Assembly: GCA_002914845.1 (NCBI GenBank) | Contig: JXTC01000816.1 | Span: forward strand, 1 to 64,000 | DNA: 64,000 bases | From: Trema orientale | Lineage: Eukaryota; Streptophyta; Magnoliopsida; Rosales; Cannabaceae | Direction of reading: 5' to 3' | Notes under the pieces: generated by a model | Database searches by the model: none | Seen by the model: the letters and a program-made list of their open reading frames with translations, nothing else | What the model was told of the DNA's origin: nothing | Shown: in pieces, positions 45,076 to 57,704 of the stretch | Numbering within the stretch: position 1 is the stretch's first letter | Layout of the letters: the number at the start of each line of letters is the position of its first letter | Program-made: the position numbers and the translations under genes

Positions 45076-48000
45076 CGCTACAACAAATTGGACCTTTTAT
45101 AGCACATAAGCATAGCATTCTTTAAAAAAATGCCACTATTTTCTTTTTAATAGCACAAATCTTAGCATTCTTTAAAAATGTTAAAATTAAAATTCTAACT
45201 TAACCATAGAATATAATTTTCATGTCACTCCACCTTTTATCAATTAAAGTTCCAAGCTTTTTATAAAAAAGATTTTTGAGAAAGAAAGAGGGGAAAGGAA
45301 GGAAAGAACTGAAGAAAATTTTCGGATTTGGCGCCTAATTTGATCTAAAAATCAAAACCCAATATCCCCCCGAAAAAGTTTGCCTCCTAAGCCAATTTTC
45401 AAAAAAATTCCACTCCCAGCCCAAAAGCCGTAGCCAAATCCATTCCCCAAATGTTGATATGAACCCTAGACTCCAAATCCCTAAATTTCTCTCAAATTAC
45501 CCATTGCTACTGCTTGATCGTGGAAAGGAGTGCAAACTAACACAATTGCTCGATTAGGTTTTAGCGTGTCCATATTGTGATAGACAATATGAGCAAGGCA
45601 AGAACAGTGGGCATCACCTTCTCGTGAGGGCTTGTGCTCGCGAGTTTTTGTGACTTGTGAGAACCCATCTTCTCGAGCCAAGGCCCTTCAAGTACTCGAT
45701 TTTAGCTGAGGCCAACCTTCACCTAAGCCGGATGTGCTCGTGAGGCTTACTTTTCCTCAATTACCCTTATTTTGATTGGGTATTATATTTGTACTTTGAT
45801 CCTTATAAGTACTATGCTTATTTTGGGTTAATTCTATCTCACCCTTAATCAAGATTTTGTGTCATTTGGGTTATGTCTGTTTGACTCCCAACCTGGAACC
45901 CTAAATTGCATAATCCACATGCTCCCAAAGTTGTTGCGCGAAGGCACCCAGCTCACTTGATAGCGAGGACGCGTGACCCAGCTCGTTCGGCCAGGAGAAG
46001 AAAACCCAAGCTCCTTTTTGCTGCTAAGGCCAGGCGCCCTTTGCTCACAAGGCCAGCATGGCCATATCTTGGCAAATCAGCTCAGGCCCATCTTACATGA
46101 ACTCCATATTCGCTCATTCCCAAACCCATTCTCACGCGAAATCCTCTCAATAAAAGCTGCTCGCCTAACCCGTGCTTGAATTTAGGTATAATTTCTAGTT
46201 TTAACTTTATAAATCTTGTGAGCTCTAGAAAGTTCACCAAATCAATGTGTTGATGTTAAGCAGAAGGTGTTCAATTGAGTAGTTTAGAGTTATTCTCTTT
46301 TAATTTGTTGGGTTTCGCAAACTGATTTATTGATTTTTCTTGTCTATTTTTAACAATAATGTAGTGGTTTAATCATATTAAACAACTCCAATGAACAGGG
46401 TATACTAAATTTTGGATTTGGATTTAGATTTGGTTTGGACGATTAATTGATTTTTCTTAGTTGTGGAAAACCAAAGTGTTTGGATGTGTTGTGGTTGATA
46501 TGGAAAAACTGCAGATGAAGTGTTTGATGAATTTCCTAAAAAAATAAAATAAAGCAGAAAAGAAATTACATTACTTCTTAAAGAATGATATGGGTTGGGT
46601 TTGTGATGGAAAATCAAGTATTTGGTCATTGTCTTTTAGTCTCTAGTCATTGTGTCTAAATAGTTTTTCTGACTCCCTTGTGTATTTTATTTTGTTTCCT
46701 TCCATTTTGGCAAGTAAATGCCACTTTATTAGATAACAGCCACTTGCTATCTTGGTATGTGGTTTAGTGTTACTGCAGGTCCTATTGGAAGAGTGATGAA
46801 GATAGATCTTCATGCTAGAGACACATGCTGAGGTTTGCACTGCACTTAAAACTATAGCGAAGGTAGTTTTACAAATCTGATCTCGTGGGTATCTCAGGGC
46901 TTCCAATTTAGTATCCATCTAGCAACCCCACTTTGCCTTTATGCTTTCTTTATAGTAGCATACTGATTTGTTTTATTGACTTTCTGAGATCTAATAACTC
47001 ATAATAGCTTGAATATTTGGAATAAATGTAAAAAATGGGACTTTATATTTGGGTGTAGTGATAGTGTCCAAATAAATGACTGAATTTAATAAATATGCAC
47101 TACTTTTTAATGTTATTAACCTTATTATAAATGCTCAAGCTTAGTTTATTTGGTCTCTTTACTGAATTACGAGTTGGCTTCATTTGGTTTCCAGTTATCT
47201 TTAAAGTATTTAATTCAAAATTCTAGCCTAAGTTGGAAAAGTCACATTTACTAATATATTAGACTTCTTGAGGGATTTGACTAGATAGTTTGTATATGGC
47301 AACAAAGGGATTTTGTTCTTCTCCTTTAACAGTTTCAATTTTTCTTCTCCTTTAATAGTTTCAATTTTTCTTCCCCATTTCAGTTCATAGAAATTTCGGA
47401 CGTTATGGGTTTTGGTTTTCATAGCACAAAAATTATTTTTGATCTTATTTTACTTTAATTCTTTGTTTGCACTTTTTTTTTGACAATACACTATTAGTAT
47501 GCTGATTTCGTTTATTTTCTTGAAACTCGGAGATGATATATGTGGGGAAGCTCATCATAGTAGCTGATTTTTCCCTGGATTTAAATTACCTATAGATCTC
47601 TTTTGCAAAGTGTTAGATTCTACTTATAATTGGGAATTAATTCTTCTTTTGCCAAGTGTCAGATTCTGCTTATAACTGGTCTTTGATGTTTGTTTTCTGA
47701 TTTAAGCCAAGCTAAAGAATTTTTATTTCTTTTTCCTGAAGAATTTGTTTATTATATGGTACTAATTTTATATTGGGAATGATGATGGCTGATTTTTTTT
47801 GAAACATGAAAGCCATATGACTTATAAATTTGCGTTTCTTAACTATTACATGAACTTGTGTAGGTTCCATGCTTCTTTTTGTTCGCCATGGCTCTGTGCA
47901 CTGTTGAAATTAGATGAGACTCAAACAGACCTCTAGTTGAGTTTTCCTTTTATAGGCCTTTATGCCTGAAGTTTGCTGATTCTTTAGTCTAATTTTCACA

Positions 48001-49824
48001 TGGAAGAAGTTGGGAGATTTTTATATGCATTTTTATAGAGGTTAATAATACTTTTTATTATTTAAGTCATGTTCACGACTCTTATAGAATTTGAGATTTA
48101 TATCCCTTGCCTTTTTAATTTTAATTGTCCATGGTTGGTTAATATAGTTCAAATATATAGCTGACTTATATCTGAGAAACCAAGCTACACATATTAGATA
48201 TTATTTTAGTTGGACTTGTCATTTTTTCTGTTTTAGTACACTAGAATCTTGAATTTGATTTTCTTTTATAATTGACTCTAAGATGTGCAATAGTTCGAAG
48301 ATATGAGCATAGACGAGGCATCTAAAGACGTGGCTGTGGAGTTGGCTGGACAAGGGTCAATATGGAAGAGATTTTGATGAGATAGAATCTGATTTTTCAG
48401 TGGATCTGCACTATATAATATCCAACTCCAAGATGAAAAGATTCAATTTCAGTTTTTCTTAAAATGTAAACTTTATTGGCTATTTCTTTAAATGAATTTA
48501 TCAAAAAGTAAGTAGAATGTTTCTTAATATTGGCTAGATCAATTTCATATTCTAATCCAAAGTCAATGACCGTGAGAATTTTAAGTTGGTTTTAGTTAAT
48601 ACTATTGAATTGGTGCAATGCATTCCTGTACATTACATGTGCTATTTCTCCAGTTCTTTCGGGCCTGTTTGGTTCGCCTATTTAAATGGGTGTATTTGAA
48701 TGAAAATTGTGGAATGTGTTAATTGGAATGGGAGACATTTGAATGGAAAAAATAGTGGAATGTGTTGTAATTAAAATGGGAGCATTGGAATGGACCATTC
48801 AAAAACAACTCCTCTCCTCCATTCTCATTCAAGATACAAAAAAACTATTCCAATGGTTAACTTTTTAGATGGACTATTTGAATGAAAAAACTGAATTGTT
48901 GAAACAAATACACATTCTAAAAGATCATTTGAATGGAAAAACTGAATTGTTGAAACAAACACACATTCAAATGGATTTTCTATTCCAATGGAATGGAATT
49001 GTTGAAACAAACGGGGCCTTCTTCATTTGGTCAATGCAAGTCACCACTAAAACTGATCGATGAGACAGTATTATCACATGTAAACAAACGGTAACCCCGT
49101 ATGTTTTTTTCTTTTTTTAACTCATATATCATCTTACTTTGTGTTTTTTATTCAATTACAGCATGATCGGTATTATGTATTATTATGAACATGATCGGTA
49201 TTCTAACTCTTGGAAATCTTTTGCAGCAGAGAACTTTTGTTTATTGTATTTGGACTTGTATTACTATTGATTTGAACAATATTTTGTAGGATCTTAGAGG
49301 TATGAAACTTTTATGTAACTCTCTTTAATTAGAATATTATATGCATCATATATTTTACTATATGTAAGTACTCATGTATTAATGAATTATCTCTTTTAAA
49401 GTATTCTGTAAATACTACTAAAATTGCCACTAAAAATTGCCTATAAAATAATACATGCATCCAAAGCACTGATAAAATGCTATTGGAAACAAATATTGAC
49501 GTTTGCAGAAAGCTATTACAGATAAATAATAACACGCAAAAAAGTTATAAGAACCTTTTTACAACTTTAACAGAATGCTATAGGAACAATTTTATAGCTT
49601 GTACAAGACGCTATAGAAACAATTTTATCGTATCAAAGAATGTTATTAAATGATTTATGTAGCAAAAAAGAAACGCTAGAAAAAGATATTCAATAGCATA
49701 TAAAAAATGTTATTATAGGTGAGGACTTTTAATAGTGGGGGCTGTCTTAGCGTGCGTTTAAATGCTATGAAAACTCTTTCATAGCATTCTTCGCCAGCTA
49801 TGAAAGGATTTTTTTGTTGTAGTG
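45076..49824. mobile_element. CACTA (En/Spm-like) element, 4.75 kb, non-autonomous
   Basis: The left end is cgctacaacaaattgg (the A of CACTA mutated to G). The right end is the reverse complement of cactacaacaaaaaaatcc. Perfect 3-bp cta duplications flank it (45073-45075 and 49825-49827). Subterminal repeats of the type catagcattcttYaaa occur near both ends, as expected for CACTA. No transposase (TNPD/TNPA) domain is recognised. The interior includes a less AT-rich, leader-like section (about 45290-46170) and long stretches that look like intron and UTR sequence; it could be captured host DNA. A PIF-like MITE lies at 48661-49018. Confidence 0.85.
48661..49018. mobile_element. PIF/Harbinger-like MITE (copy 2) inside the CACTA element
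   Basis: The ends gggcctgtttggttc and gttgaaacaaacggggcc form an inverted repeat with ttc on both sides (48658-48660 and 49019-49021), a 3-bp duplication. The left third is nearly the same as in the copy at 12758. A 52-bp spaced repeat inside (gaatgRaaaaactgaattgt, 48880 and 48932) makes this copy longer (358 bp against 204 bp). Confidence 0.75.
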
Positions 49825-51666
49825 CTACAAAAATGCAAGCCTCAGAATGCAATTCTATCTTACTTGCCTATTTCTTCAATATGTAAGTATAACATCCTCA
49901 TATTCCAAGATGAAGCAAATTAGATTTGCGACTAGTCTATAGCACATGTGGTGTTTTAGGAACAAACTTAGACGGAACATTGTTCAAAATGTAGATTGTA
50001 GTCTATATTACATATCCTCAAAATGAGATTAGTAAAGATAAGTAGCTAATCATAACAAACTATATCTAATAAGATTCTGTTTCTCTTTTCTATAATGCCA
50101 TTTTGTTGTGGTGTGTTAGGTGCTCTGAGTTGAGAAATGATTCCATGATTTGCTAAGAAATCTATGAATTCTACTGAAAGCTATTCACTACCACGATCTA
50201 ATTGTAATGATTTAAGTGGCTTTCCTAATTGTCTTTCCTAGCTTTGAATTATTTGAATATGTTAAAAGATTCGAACTTTCTATGCATCAAATATATATAG
50301 CCATACCTAGAGAAGTCATCTGTGAATATAATGAAATATTCATATAGCTAGACTTTCTTGCCTGTATATTGATTGGACCACATATATCAGTGTGCACTAA
50401 TTCTAGGAAAAATATACCTCTATTGTCTTTTGCAGAAAAAGAACGTTTATAATTAGTCATTTTTCCTTCTAGACAGGATTCACAAGTTGGTAATAGCTTG
50501 ACCTTTAAGTGACTCAAAAGTTCTTCCTCAACCAGCCTTTGGATCCTGTTCAGATTGATATGACCTAGACAAAGGTGCCATAGATAGGCATCATTTTTTG
50601 AATTCTTTAATTTCTTAGTATCTCTTTCAACTGTATCCTTTCAATGTCGTTTAATGAACAAAATTTTGGTTGTACAAAATAAAGATTGTTACATTCCTAA
50701 CCATAACAAATAACTTTATTATTTAATGCTTATAGAAATAGAATCATCTAGTGAAACATTGAAACTTTGTCTTTTTAAGCATCCAATAGAAATCAAATTT
50801 CTCTTAAAATTGGGAATATAATAACAATCCTTTAAAACCAAAATTCTAGAATATTCAAAATAAATTTTGACATCTCTTATTGCTGTTGCAGACATCGAAG
50901 CTTCTGTTCCAAGCCGAAAGTTAGGTTCTCCTTCGCCAATGCTCCTTTTCTTCCTAAAATCCTGCAAAGAATTACAAATATGATTAGTTGCTCTAGAATC
51001 TATGATCCAAGATTCAATAGAATTTAACAAATAACATATTTCCAAGAAAAGTACATTACCTTCCCTTTTCTTTTTAGACACATGAGAAGGCAACCCCTTA
51101 TCTTTGGCCTTCGTTTTCTTGTGCTGTTGCTCTAGTATTTTCAAAAATTACTCGATCAAAGCTATCATCTTGCAATTCATCCATAGTATCAATCTTTTCT
51201 GCTATACGGTTAGAAATGCCCTTCATATTAATATATCATCCTTACTATTTTTATTCCAAATCATTTTGGATTTTAGTTTCAGAAAATCTTTCTCAACATG
51301 TCCAAAATAACTAACGTCAGTGTTGACATCATTAAGAATATTCATCGCCTTTTTCTCTAAAGAAGAGTTGTAGCTGTTAATAATTTTAATTGCACTCTCT
51401 AATTTCTTATTTAGTTAATTCAAGTCAGGGTTTGTCTCCAAGACAACGTCATTTGCTAAGATAAAACCTATTAAGGTTAATGACCTAATCAATCATCATG
51501 CACTTTAGTAACTCATTCGGTTATGGCATTTGAAAAAATAGGACTTCTCTTCTTCAGTGGAGTCTATGGTAAGCGGTAGTGGACACAAAGTAGATAATAG
51601 CCATTTTTCAGTCTCATTCCAATTAGTGAAAAATTTTTCTAGACGCATTTTAGACATGGAGGTGCT
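49825..51666 (-). pseudogene. Ty1/copia gag-integrase relic (5-prime half)
   Basis: On the minus strand, from about 51666: gag start (MSKMRLEKFFTNW, WLLSTLCPLPLTIDSTEEEK), a protease region (WIIDSRATNHICNS, where DSGAT is usual, near 51000), the pre-integrase segment (ILVLKDCYYIPNFKRNLISI), then integrase start (CESCLEGKMTNYKRSF, ELVHTDICGPI, near 50400). Stops and frame breaks are frequent. It continues beyond the CACTA insertion at 43103-45075 in the same orientation and order. A 5-prime LTR was not recognised to the right of 51702. Confidence 0.8.
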
Positions 51667-51949
51667 GGAAATAAAATAAAAATATGTATAAATAAATGTC
51701 ACACATTACTTTTGAATAAAATCCTACATGATGCATGAATGTAAATATAGATGTAGCTAACTATAAATACTACATTTTATTCAAGGGTAATCTAACTCCG
51801 GATTTAGATAAGCTTCCTAAAGGAAAAACCTATCCAATTCTAGTTAAACTAGGACCCTCTTAATTATTAATAACTATTAAAATATCTCATATTTAATTAT
51901 AAATAACTACCGTTTTATTTAGTCAATATAACATATTAATAAAACTCTA

Positions 51950-52559
51950 AGGAGGACTGATTTGGAAACTTTATGTGTTTTGGTTTAGATGGTACGGGGT
52001 GAGCAAAATGGTGTTGTGCATGGTCATGTTTCAAGGAGTGCTCAGGGCCTTTTGGAGGTTGCTGAGATTTGGCTTTCAAAATTCAAGAGTACCCTGAAAA
52101 TCCCCAGCCTTGCCCAAACTTCCCTCGATTCCTTGGTCACCTCTCCAGCCGAGCCATTTAGAGTTGAATCTAGATGTTGAAATCAAAGAGTGTGATGGTA
52201 AGGTGGGAGATGGTGCAGTCATTCGTGATTCGTTTGATCAAGTATTTGGTGCGGCAGCCATTGTAGTGTGGGATTCTTTCTATCCTTTCTTGGCTGACTG
52301 TATCATTATCATGGAAGGTACCAATTTTTCTCTTCAATTTGAATTCTCTGTTTCGGAGGTAGAAAGTGACTCGAAGAATGCAGTCTTAGCTATTCTCTGT
52401 AATGATCATTTGTATGTGGAGAGTCCTATCATTTCAGACATTATTGTCAATTATTGTTTGCTGGGTAATATTGCTTGTAACTTCATTTCTTGCTCTAGGA
52501 ATATTGTGGCACATAACCTCGCTCGTTTTGCTTTAAATTCTGTTTCGAGTTCTTGTTAG
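51950..52559 (+). pseudogene. LINE RNase H-like fragment
   Basis: The frame has a short zf-RVT-like tail (GLLEVAEIWLSKFKST) and then, after a frame change near 52150, an RVT_3 RNase H-like domain: LNLDVEIKECDGKVGDGAVI, VSEVESDSKNAVLAI, NFISCSRNIVAHNLARFAL. It is typical of the C-terminus of plant LINE ORF2 or LINE-derived RNase H proteins. After the stop an A/T-rich tail is duplicated (ttcttaattaaatgaactca near 52609 and 52653), compatible with a LINE 3-prime end. It is not the same relic as the one at 15-20 kb. Confidence 0.7.
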
Positions 52560-53025
52560 TTGTGCAAAACTCCTGCTTGTGTGGCTGCTGATGTTTTATC
52601 AGACATTGTTTCTTAATTAAATGAACTCATTTCTTTTTTTTAAAAAAAAAATAATTTCTTAATTAAATGAACTCATTTCCTTTTAAAAAAAATTAATTAG
52701 ATAGGTTGATTAATGATAATATATATGAAACTAGGGATGGAAAAGGGAGTCAACAGCAAGCATCGCATCTCACTAAACTCAATATAGAAGGGGACTGGGT
52801 TTGGGCAATTCAATCAACAATACCGATGATCGTAAAAAGAAAGTAGAAATTGAAAAGTAAAAAAGACAGACGTTAAGGCCCTAACTCCGTTACAAGCGAT
52901 TGAACTCATTTAAATGAGATTGCGCTCTCTCAGAGATTTTGGACAGAGGATCCAAGTCCATTATATTATCGCTAGGACTTATGGGTAAACCAATGGCCTA
53001 TTCACCCAATGGAGGGCTAGTTTTG

Positions 53026-53140
53026 CGGGTATGGTGGAGTGATGATTAGGTACTAAGTCGGGAGTTTGACTCTCAGAATGTGTGAATATTTTTTTTTTTT
53101 TTGTAATAAGTGGAGGTTATTAGTTAAACCCCATTTTTTA
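53026..53140 (+). mobile_element. tRNA-like SINE (no 5S part)
   Basis: It begins gcgggtatggtggagtgatg, with a B-box-like ggagtttgactctc at about 53061-53074. It ends tttgtaataagtggaggtta plus ttagttaaaccccatttttt, closely matching the 3-prime body of the SINE at 34879-35096, then an A-rich tail. The head differs from that copy, so they share the tail rather than the whole unit. No target duplication was found. Confidence 0.55.
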
Positions 53141-54058
53141 AAATAAAAAAAGAAAGAAAACTAATAACCTATTTAAGGGGATGAAAAAAATTAAATATAC
53201 AAACTTATTACGGTAGAACACGTGTCCAAAAATGTGATTCACTGAGCCCACCAATGATTTCGGTGGCGCCACATGTACACAAATATCATTATCAATTTAA
53301 AGATATTAAAGGCTTTGAAGGATAAGAAGTAGCCATATGTGCAAGCAGCCATGATTACCATAGTAATTGTAGGTGGTAACTAATCTTAGTTAATCAGTAA
53401 TAACCTCCCATTATTACACAGGTTGTAATATACTGAAGCTTTGAGAGGAATTCTCCATTGTGCTGCATTCTAGTGTCGTACTAGATAAGGCATTTTGGTG
53501 CTCATTATAAGAACTCAACTTGTAAACCTAAGGAACTGCTAGAAAAAAACTCGTAGGCATATTTATTACAGAAAATACATAAAAGATTTTTCAAAAAGTA
53601 AAAAAAAAAAAAAAAGGAAAAAGACACTCATTAATTCAACAATAGAAGAGGGTAATAATAAGTTCTAGAAAAAGCCTCAGCTTCACCTGAATTATTAATA
53701 TCACCATCCCTTGAGCATTCTTATCATTTCATTCATTCCTCAAATAACATCTGTATTATACTTTTTATTTTAAGATTATATCTTTCTTTGCTCTTATTTG
53801 AAAAATTCAAAGGAACTTGTATTCATTTATTATCATATTCATATCGCTCATTTCATTTATTATGTCGACTTTATATGACATTTTAAAGAAATTTCGTACT
53901 CAACTGGATAATAAATCTCTTAACTTGAAGTACATTAATTATGCAATGCCACTGCCTACATGGATGGTCTAGACATCTAATGGCCGATTATATTAGTTAT
54001 TCGCAATCAAGTATATTATTCATCTGATGTATATGTATGTGTATATATATATATAATC
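53141..54058. other. Intergenic DNA
   Basis: No gene is recognised. A poly-A run (53601-53616) and a (ta)n run near 54041-54054 are present. Confidence 0.4.
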
Positions 54059-54250
54059 GATATTTTTTTTTATTCACTATCATTAGGTAAATTAATTTTG
54101 ACCGTTAGATTTTAATCTGACGGTTACAAATATAAATATTATCATTTAATTCATATTAAAACGTGTTCCAATATAATTAATTATAACTGTTAGATTGAAA
54201 TCTAACAGTCAAAATTAATTTATCTAACGATAGTGAAAATAAAAAATACC
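54059..54250. mobile_element. MITE with about 60-bp terminal inverted repeats
   Basis: The left arm (ttattcactatcattaggta, aattaattttgaccgttaga, ttttaatctgacggtta) and the reverse complement of the right arm (ttttcactatcgttagataa, attaattttgactgttagat, ttcaatctaacagtta) agree at most positions. The 192-bp element has a short non-palindromic middle. Flanks are AT-rich and no definite target duplication could be chosen. Confidence 0.7.
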
Positions 54251-54683
54251 TATTATATTAGTTCTCTATATATATATTCAGTTGTTTATTCAACTCGCAT
54301 AAGGGTAAATCTTGTTTCATAATAGTGGCCTAGTATAATTTAACGGAACTTAATTTGCTATGAACCTAACACGACCGGCTCAATTGTGCCTAACTCACTT
54401 AAGCTAAATCCCATTTCGTACTAGTTTGCGTAATATGATTCAATATAACTTACTTGACCATATGCCTTACACATCGTCATATCTCAGCTAACAAGTCTAT
54501 CCAATCATGTTTTATGATCGATTAGCTCATGTAGTACACAATAATTGGAAATTTTTATAGCGATTAAGAATTTGAGTGTATTTTTACCCTTTACAACTAT
54601 ATAATCATAAGGTCGACAAGAGATTAGGTAGAAGGATGAGTGAACAAATCTAGACAAGAATGTGTAAGAATCTTTCTTACTAT
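54251..54683. other. Flank of the solo LTR
   Basis: AT-rich DNA with no gene seen. Its last five bases, actat (54679-54683), are repeated after the LTR at 57239-57243. Confidence 0.5.
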
Positions 54684-57238
54684 TGTAAAATCTGAAAAGT
54701 TATAAGGGTATTTTGGACTTTTTGTGTTGAGCGGCAAACTTGTAATTAAGCAATTTTCAGATTAAAATAAGAAAAATATCTGGTTTTTAAATTATTTGCA
54801 ACAGTGCCCAGTTTTTGCTTAAAAGAGCTTCAGAAGCCTAGATTCTCCAAAGAGAAACTTGAGGAAAAAGAGAGAAAAATGCCCAGATCTGCCGCCGCCT
54901 CCAGCCGCGGGACTGCCACCCAGCTCTGGTGATGCACCAGCCCGCATCGAAGGTCTTTTGAAGATGAAGCCAATGCCACTGGTCTTGCCTCGTTTCGACG
55001 TCGGACGAAGCCGTAGCGGCCCCGCGAAGGTTCCGCCTCCGACGAGATTTTCTGGCTACCGGCGCTCCGTCTGACCTCCTTTTTCAACACCTCTGGCGTG
55101 TGTGGTCTTCTTTTGTCGTCACCGACCACCTCCAAGTGGTTGCACATCAAAATTCATCTCCGGTAAGTTTTTACCACTTTTACCGTTTTTACCAATTATG
55201 TAAAAAGTGATATTTTCGTAAATTTTTGGTTAGGTAATTATTTTATCTGAGGTAAATATATGAGGTTAAAAAAGGTTAAAAATCATGAATAATTACAGTT
55301 GGTAGAAGTAAAAATGGTATCCGGTAGTGTGGTAACTTTTTTAAAAAAAAAATATGGTATTTTTCTAATTTAGAACAAAAAGTGATATTTTTACAAAACT
55401 AAATAGTGTTGGACTAGAGGCCGTTACTATTCAGATTTGATTCTTGGGCTGATATTAGAAAGCTGTTCCTTTCTGAAATATTATTGCAAAAATGACATTT
55501 TAACAAATAATCAGTGAACTTAATACTTTTTCAAATTATTTTCGAAAGTACTATTGTCTAAAATAATTCTATGATAATGATATTTTCTGAGTATTTCAGA
55601 AAAGTGAGATTTTTTTTAAATAATCAGTAAAAATGATATTTTTCTAAATTCCTTTGAAAGGTGGTATTTATGTAATTCTCGGATTTTGAAGACTGAGTTC
55701 TTACTTCGAATTTGGACTCAGTGAGGTCGAGATATGAATTTTGATATAAAATATAACTATGTTTTGTAGTGGCACGAAAATTGGAATTTCATGGCACAAA
55801 TTGCACCATTTTGCGTGCCACGGATCGGTCCCGCACCGGGACCTGTTTTTGATAAGATATATGTCTAACCTAGTATTTTTGGGTGCTCTGAATTCAGTGG
55901 TGACCTCTGTTTCTCCATTTGAGGCTATGGTGGAAAAGTCACTTTTTCAAGTGGACTTACTAGGATCCAGAACTGTCATTTGAACACCCAAGTAGTCAAC
56001 AGGAGTTTCTTCGAGTGCATTGGCTTAGTATTATTACCATATCGAGATAGGAGTTCAATTACTTGATTTTATATTTGTTTTGATTTATAAATGCATTAAA
56101 ACTTATTTATGAAAAATCGTGATTTCACAATGATTTGACAAATTATTGAAAATTGTTAGATTATACTGGGATTGGATTGTGTGAATTATTTTCTATATTT
56201 TTATATTGTGATTACGGGGTAAAATAGCGGTATGCTTCCCATGTTATAGTAAATCCCAGAATAATGCCAAGTTGAATTTTAAAGCATGATTTTATGGATG
56301 CATAGCTATTGTGAATTATTACATGTTGTACACACCATAGAATCACACACTTGAGTTCCATTATTGCGTCACGGTAGTTTAGATCGCTGGTGAGTTGCTG
56401 CAGCACTAGGTGAAAGACCTAAGCCCCTGTGCAGGTTTTTGGCTGATACACCTATGGGTTGTGTCAGGATGCTGGGTACCTCTGGTATGAAGGTATTACA
56501 GGGCCGTGATGGGAGGATGAGAGCTCACTCATATGCTTGGTTGATTTATGATATGTACAACTATGTAGATTTGGTTTTGAATATGTGATTATTCTGGATA
56601 CCAATGGTTTATAAACGAATTTTAGAAAAGATATTAACCATGCAGGTTTGGTAAAAATTGCATCCATTCAAAAAAGTAATTGAATTTCTACTGAGCATGT
56701 GAATGCTCACCTCCCCTAATTTTCCTATTTTCAGGTTTTTGATTATTTGAAGTAGTCGTCTTGATGAATAGATAAGCTGTGCAGCTTGTGTATGTCGTTA
56801 TGCTCTTAATCCTCAGTGGGTGTCTAAACTCTGTTAACTTTCATATTCAATTATTTAGCCAATAGTAGAGAACTTACTAAGTGGACGTATGAGGATAGTT
56901 TTGATATTAAACTGAGAACTTGAGATTGTAAGTAATTTTATGTAACTTATTTTGGACATTGAACTGAAGATTTCAGTTGAACACATTATACCAAAGTTTA
57001 TGATATTTCAACAAATTTTCAAAAGAGATAGCTGAAAATTTTCTTAAACTTTGATAGGGATTTTTCTTAAGTAATTAAAATTAATAAGAGTTTAACGATT
57101 ATGGAATTATTAATGATTTGAGGACCAAAATGAGATTATCTAATACATAATTTCTTCTAAATTTTGTAAAATAAATATTTTATTATATTTTCACATAAAA
57201 TTACCAAAAGTCACAGTTTTGGATTTCTGGTCGTGACA
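54684..57238 (+). mobile_element. Solo LTR, family member B (2.56 kb)
   Basis: It runs from tgtaaaatctg to ggtcgtgaca and is flanked on both sides by actat, a perfect 5-bp target duplication, so it is a solo LTR. It is homologous to 34694-37405 and inverted to 58557-60557. It carries the GC-rich segment near its start (54880-55150, proline- and arginine-rich in translation). The conserved block gctgcagcactaggtgaaag lies near 56396. Short aaaagtgatatttttctaaa-type repeats occur in 55190-55680. Confidence 0.9.
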
Positions 57239-57704
57239 ACTATAATCAGGGATGAAATTCTGATTTACCTAGTGCAAGGCTTGTGCAAAGCTTCATGTAG
57301 ACATAGGCATACTATTGGCTGGCAACGTTCTAATTATTTTTTTCTTTTACTTTCTTGTGTGTGGACGTAGATTTGAATTCAATTGTTAAATTATATCGAA
57401 ATTGTTTTTGGTTGAATGTGTCTTATTCAAAAAGTGGTGGTATCAAAGTTTTGGATGATTAGATCCATGGGTTTAGGCAGGTTCGACATTTAATTCAAGA
57501 GTGTCAAGAATAATTTGTTGTGAAACCTTAAGATTTGGGCTATCTTTAATTTTTTTGCGCAGTTAGGTTGTATGCCAGTGTTGAGGTTTTAGTATTTGGA
57601 AATTTAAGCGTTTTCAAAGTGATCAACCAGATAAAGAAAAAGTGAAGAAAGCCTCTATAGTGATTCTTTGTCATCAAAATAGAGTTAATTCTTCGAAATC
57701 TTCT
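57239..57704. other. Unassigned DNA between two LTRs
   Basis: No protein domain is recognised. The words ggtggtatcaaagttttgga (57432-57451) resemble a degenerate tggtatcagag primer site, so this could be old retroelement leader sequence; the evidence is weak. Confidence 0.3.

Noticed and set aside
46780..46920. A DUF4283/zinc-knuckle exon inside the CACTA element
   Set aside because: A short stretch (IGRVMKIDLHARDT) is suggestive, but a stop follows at once and nothing else fits.
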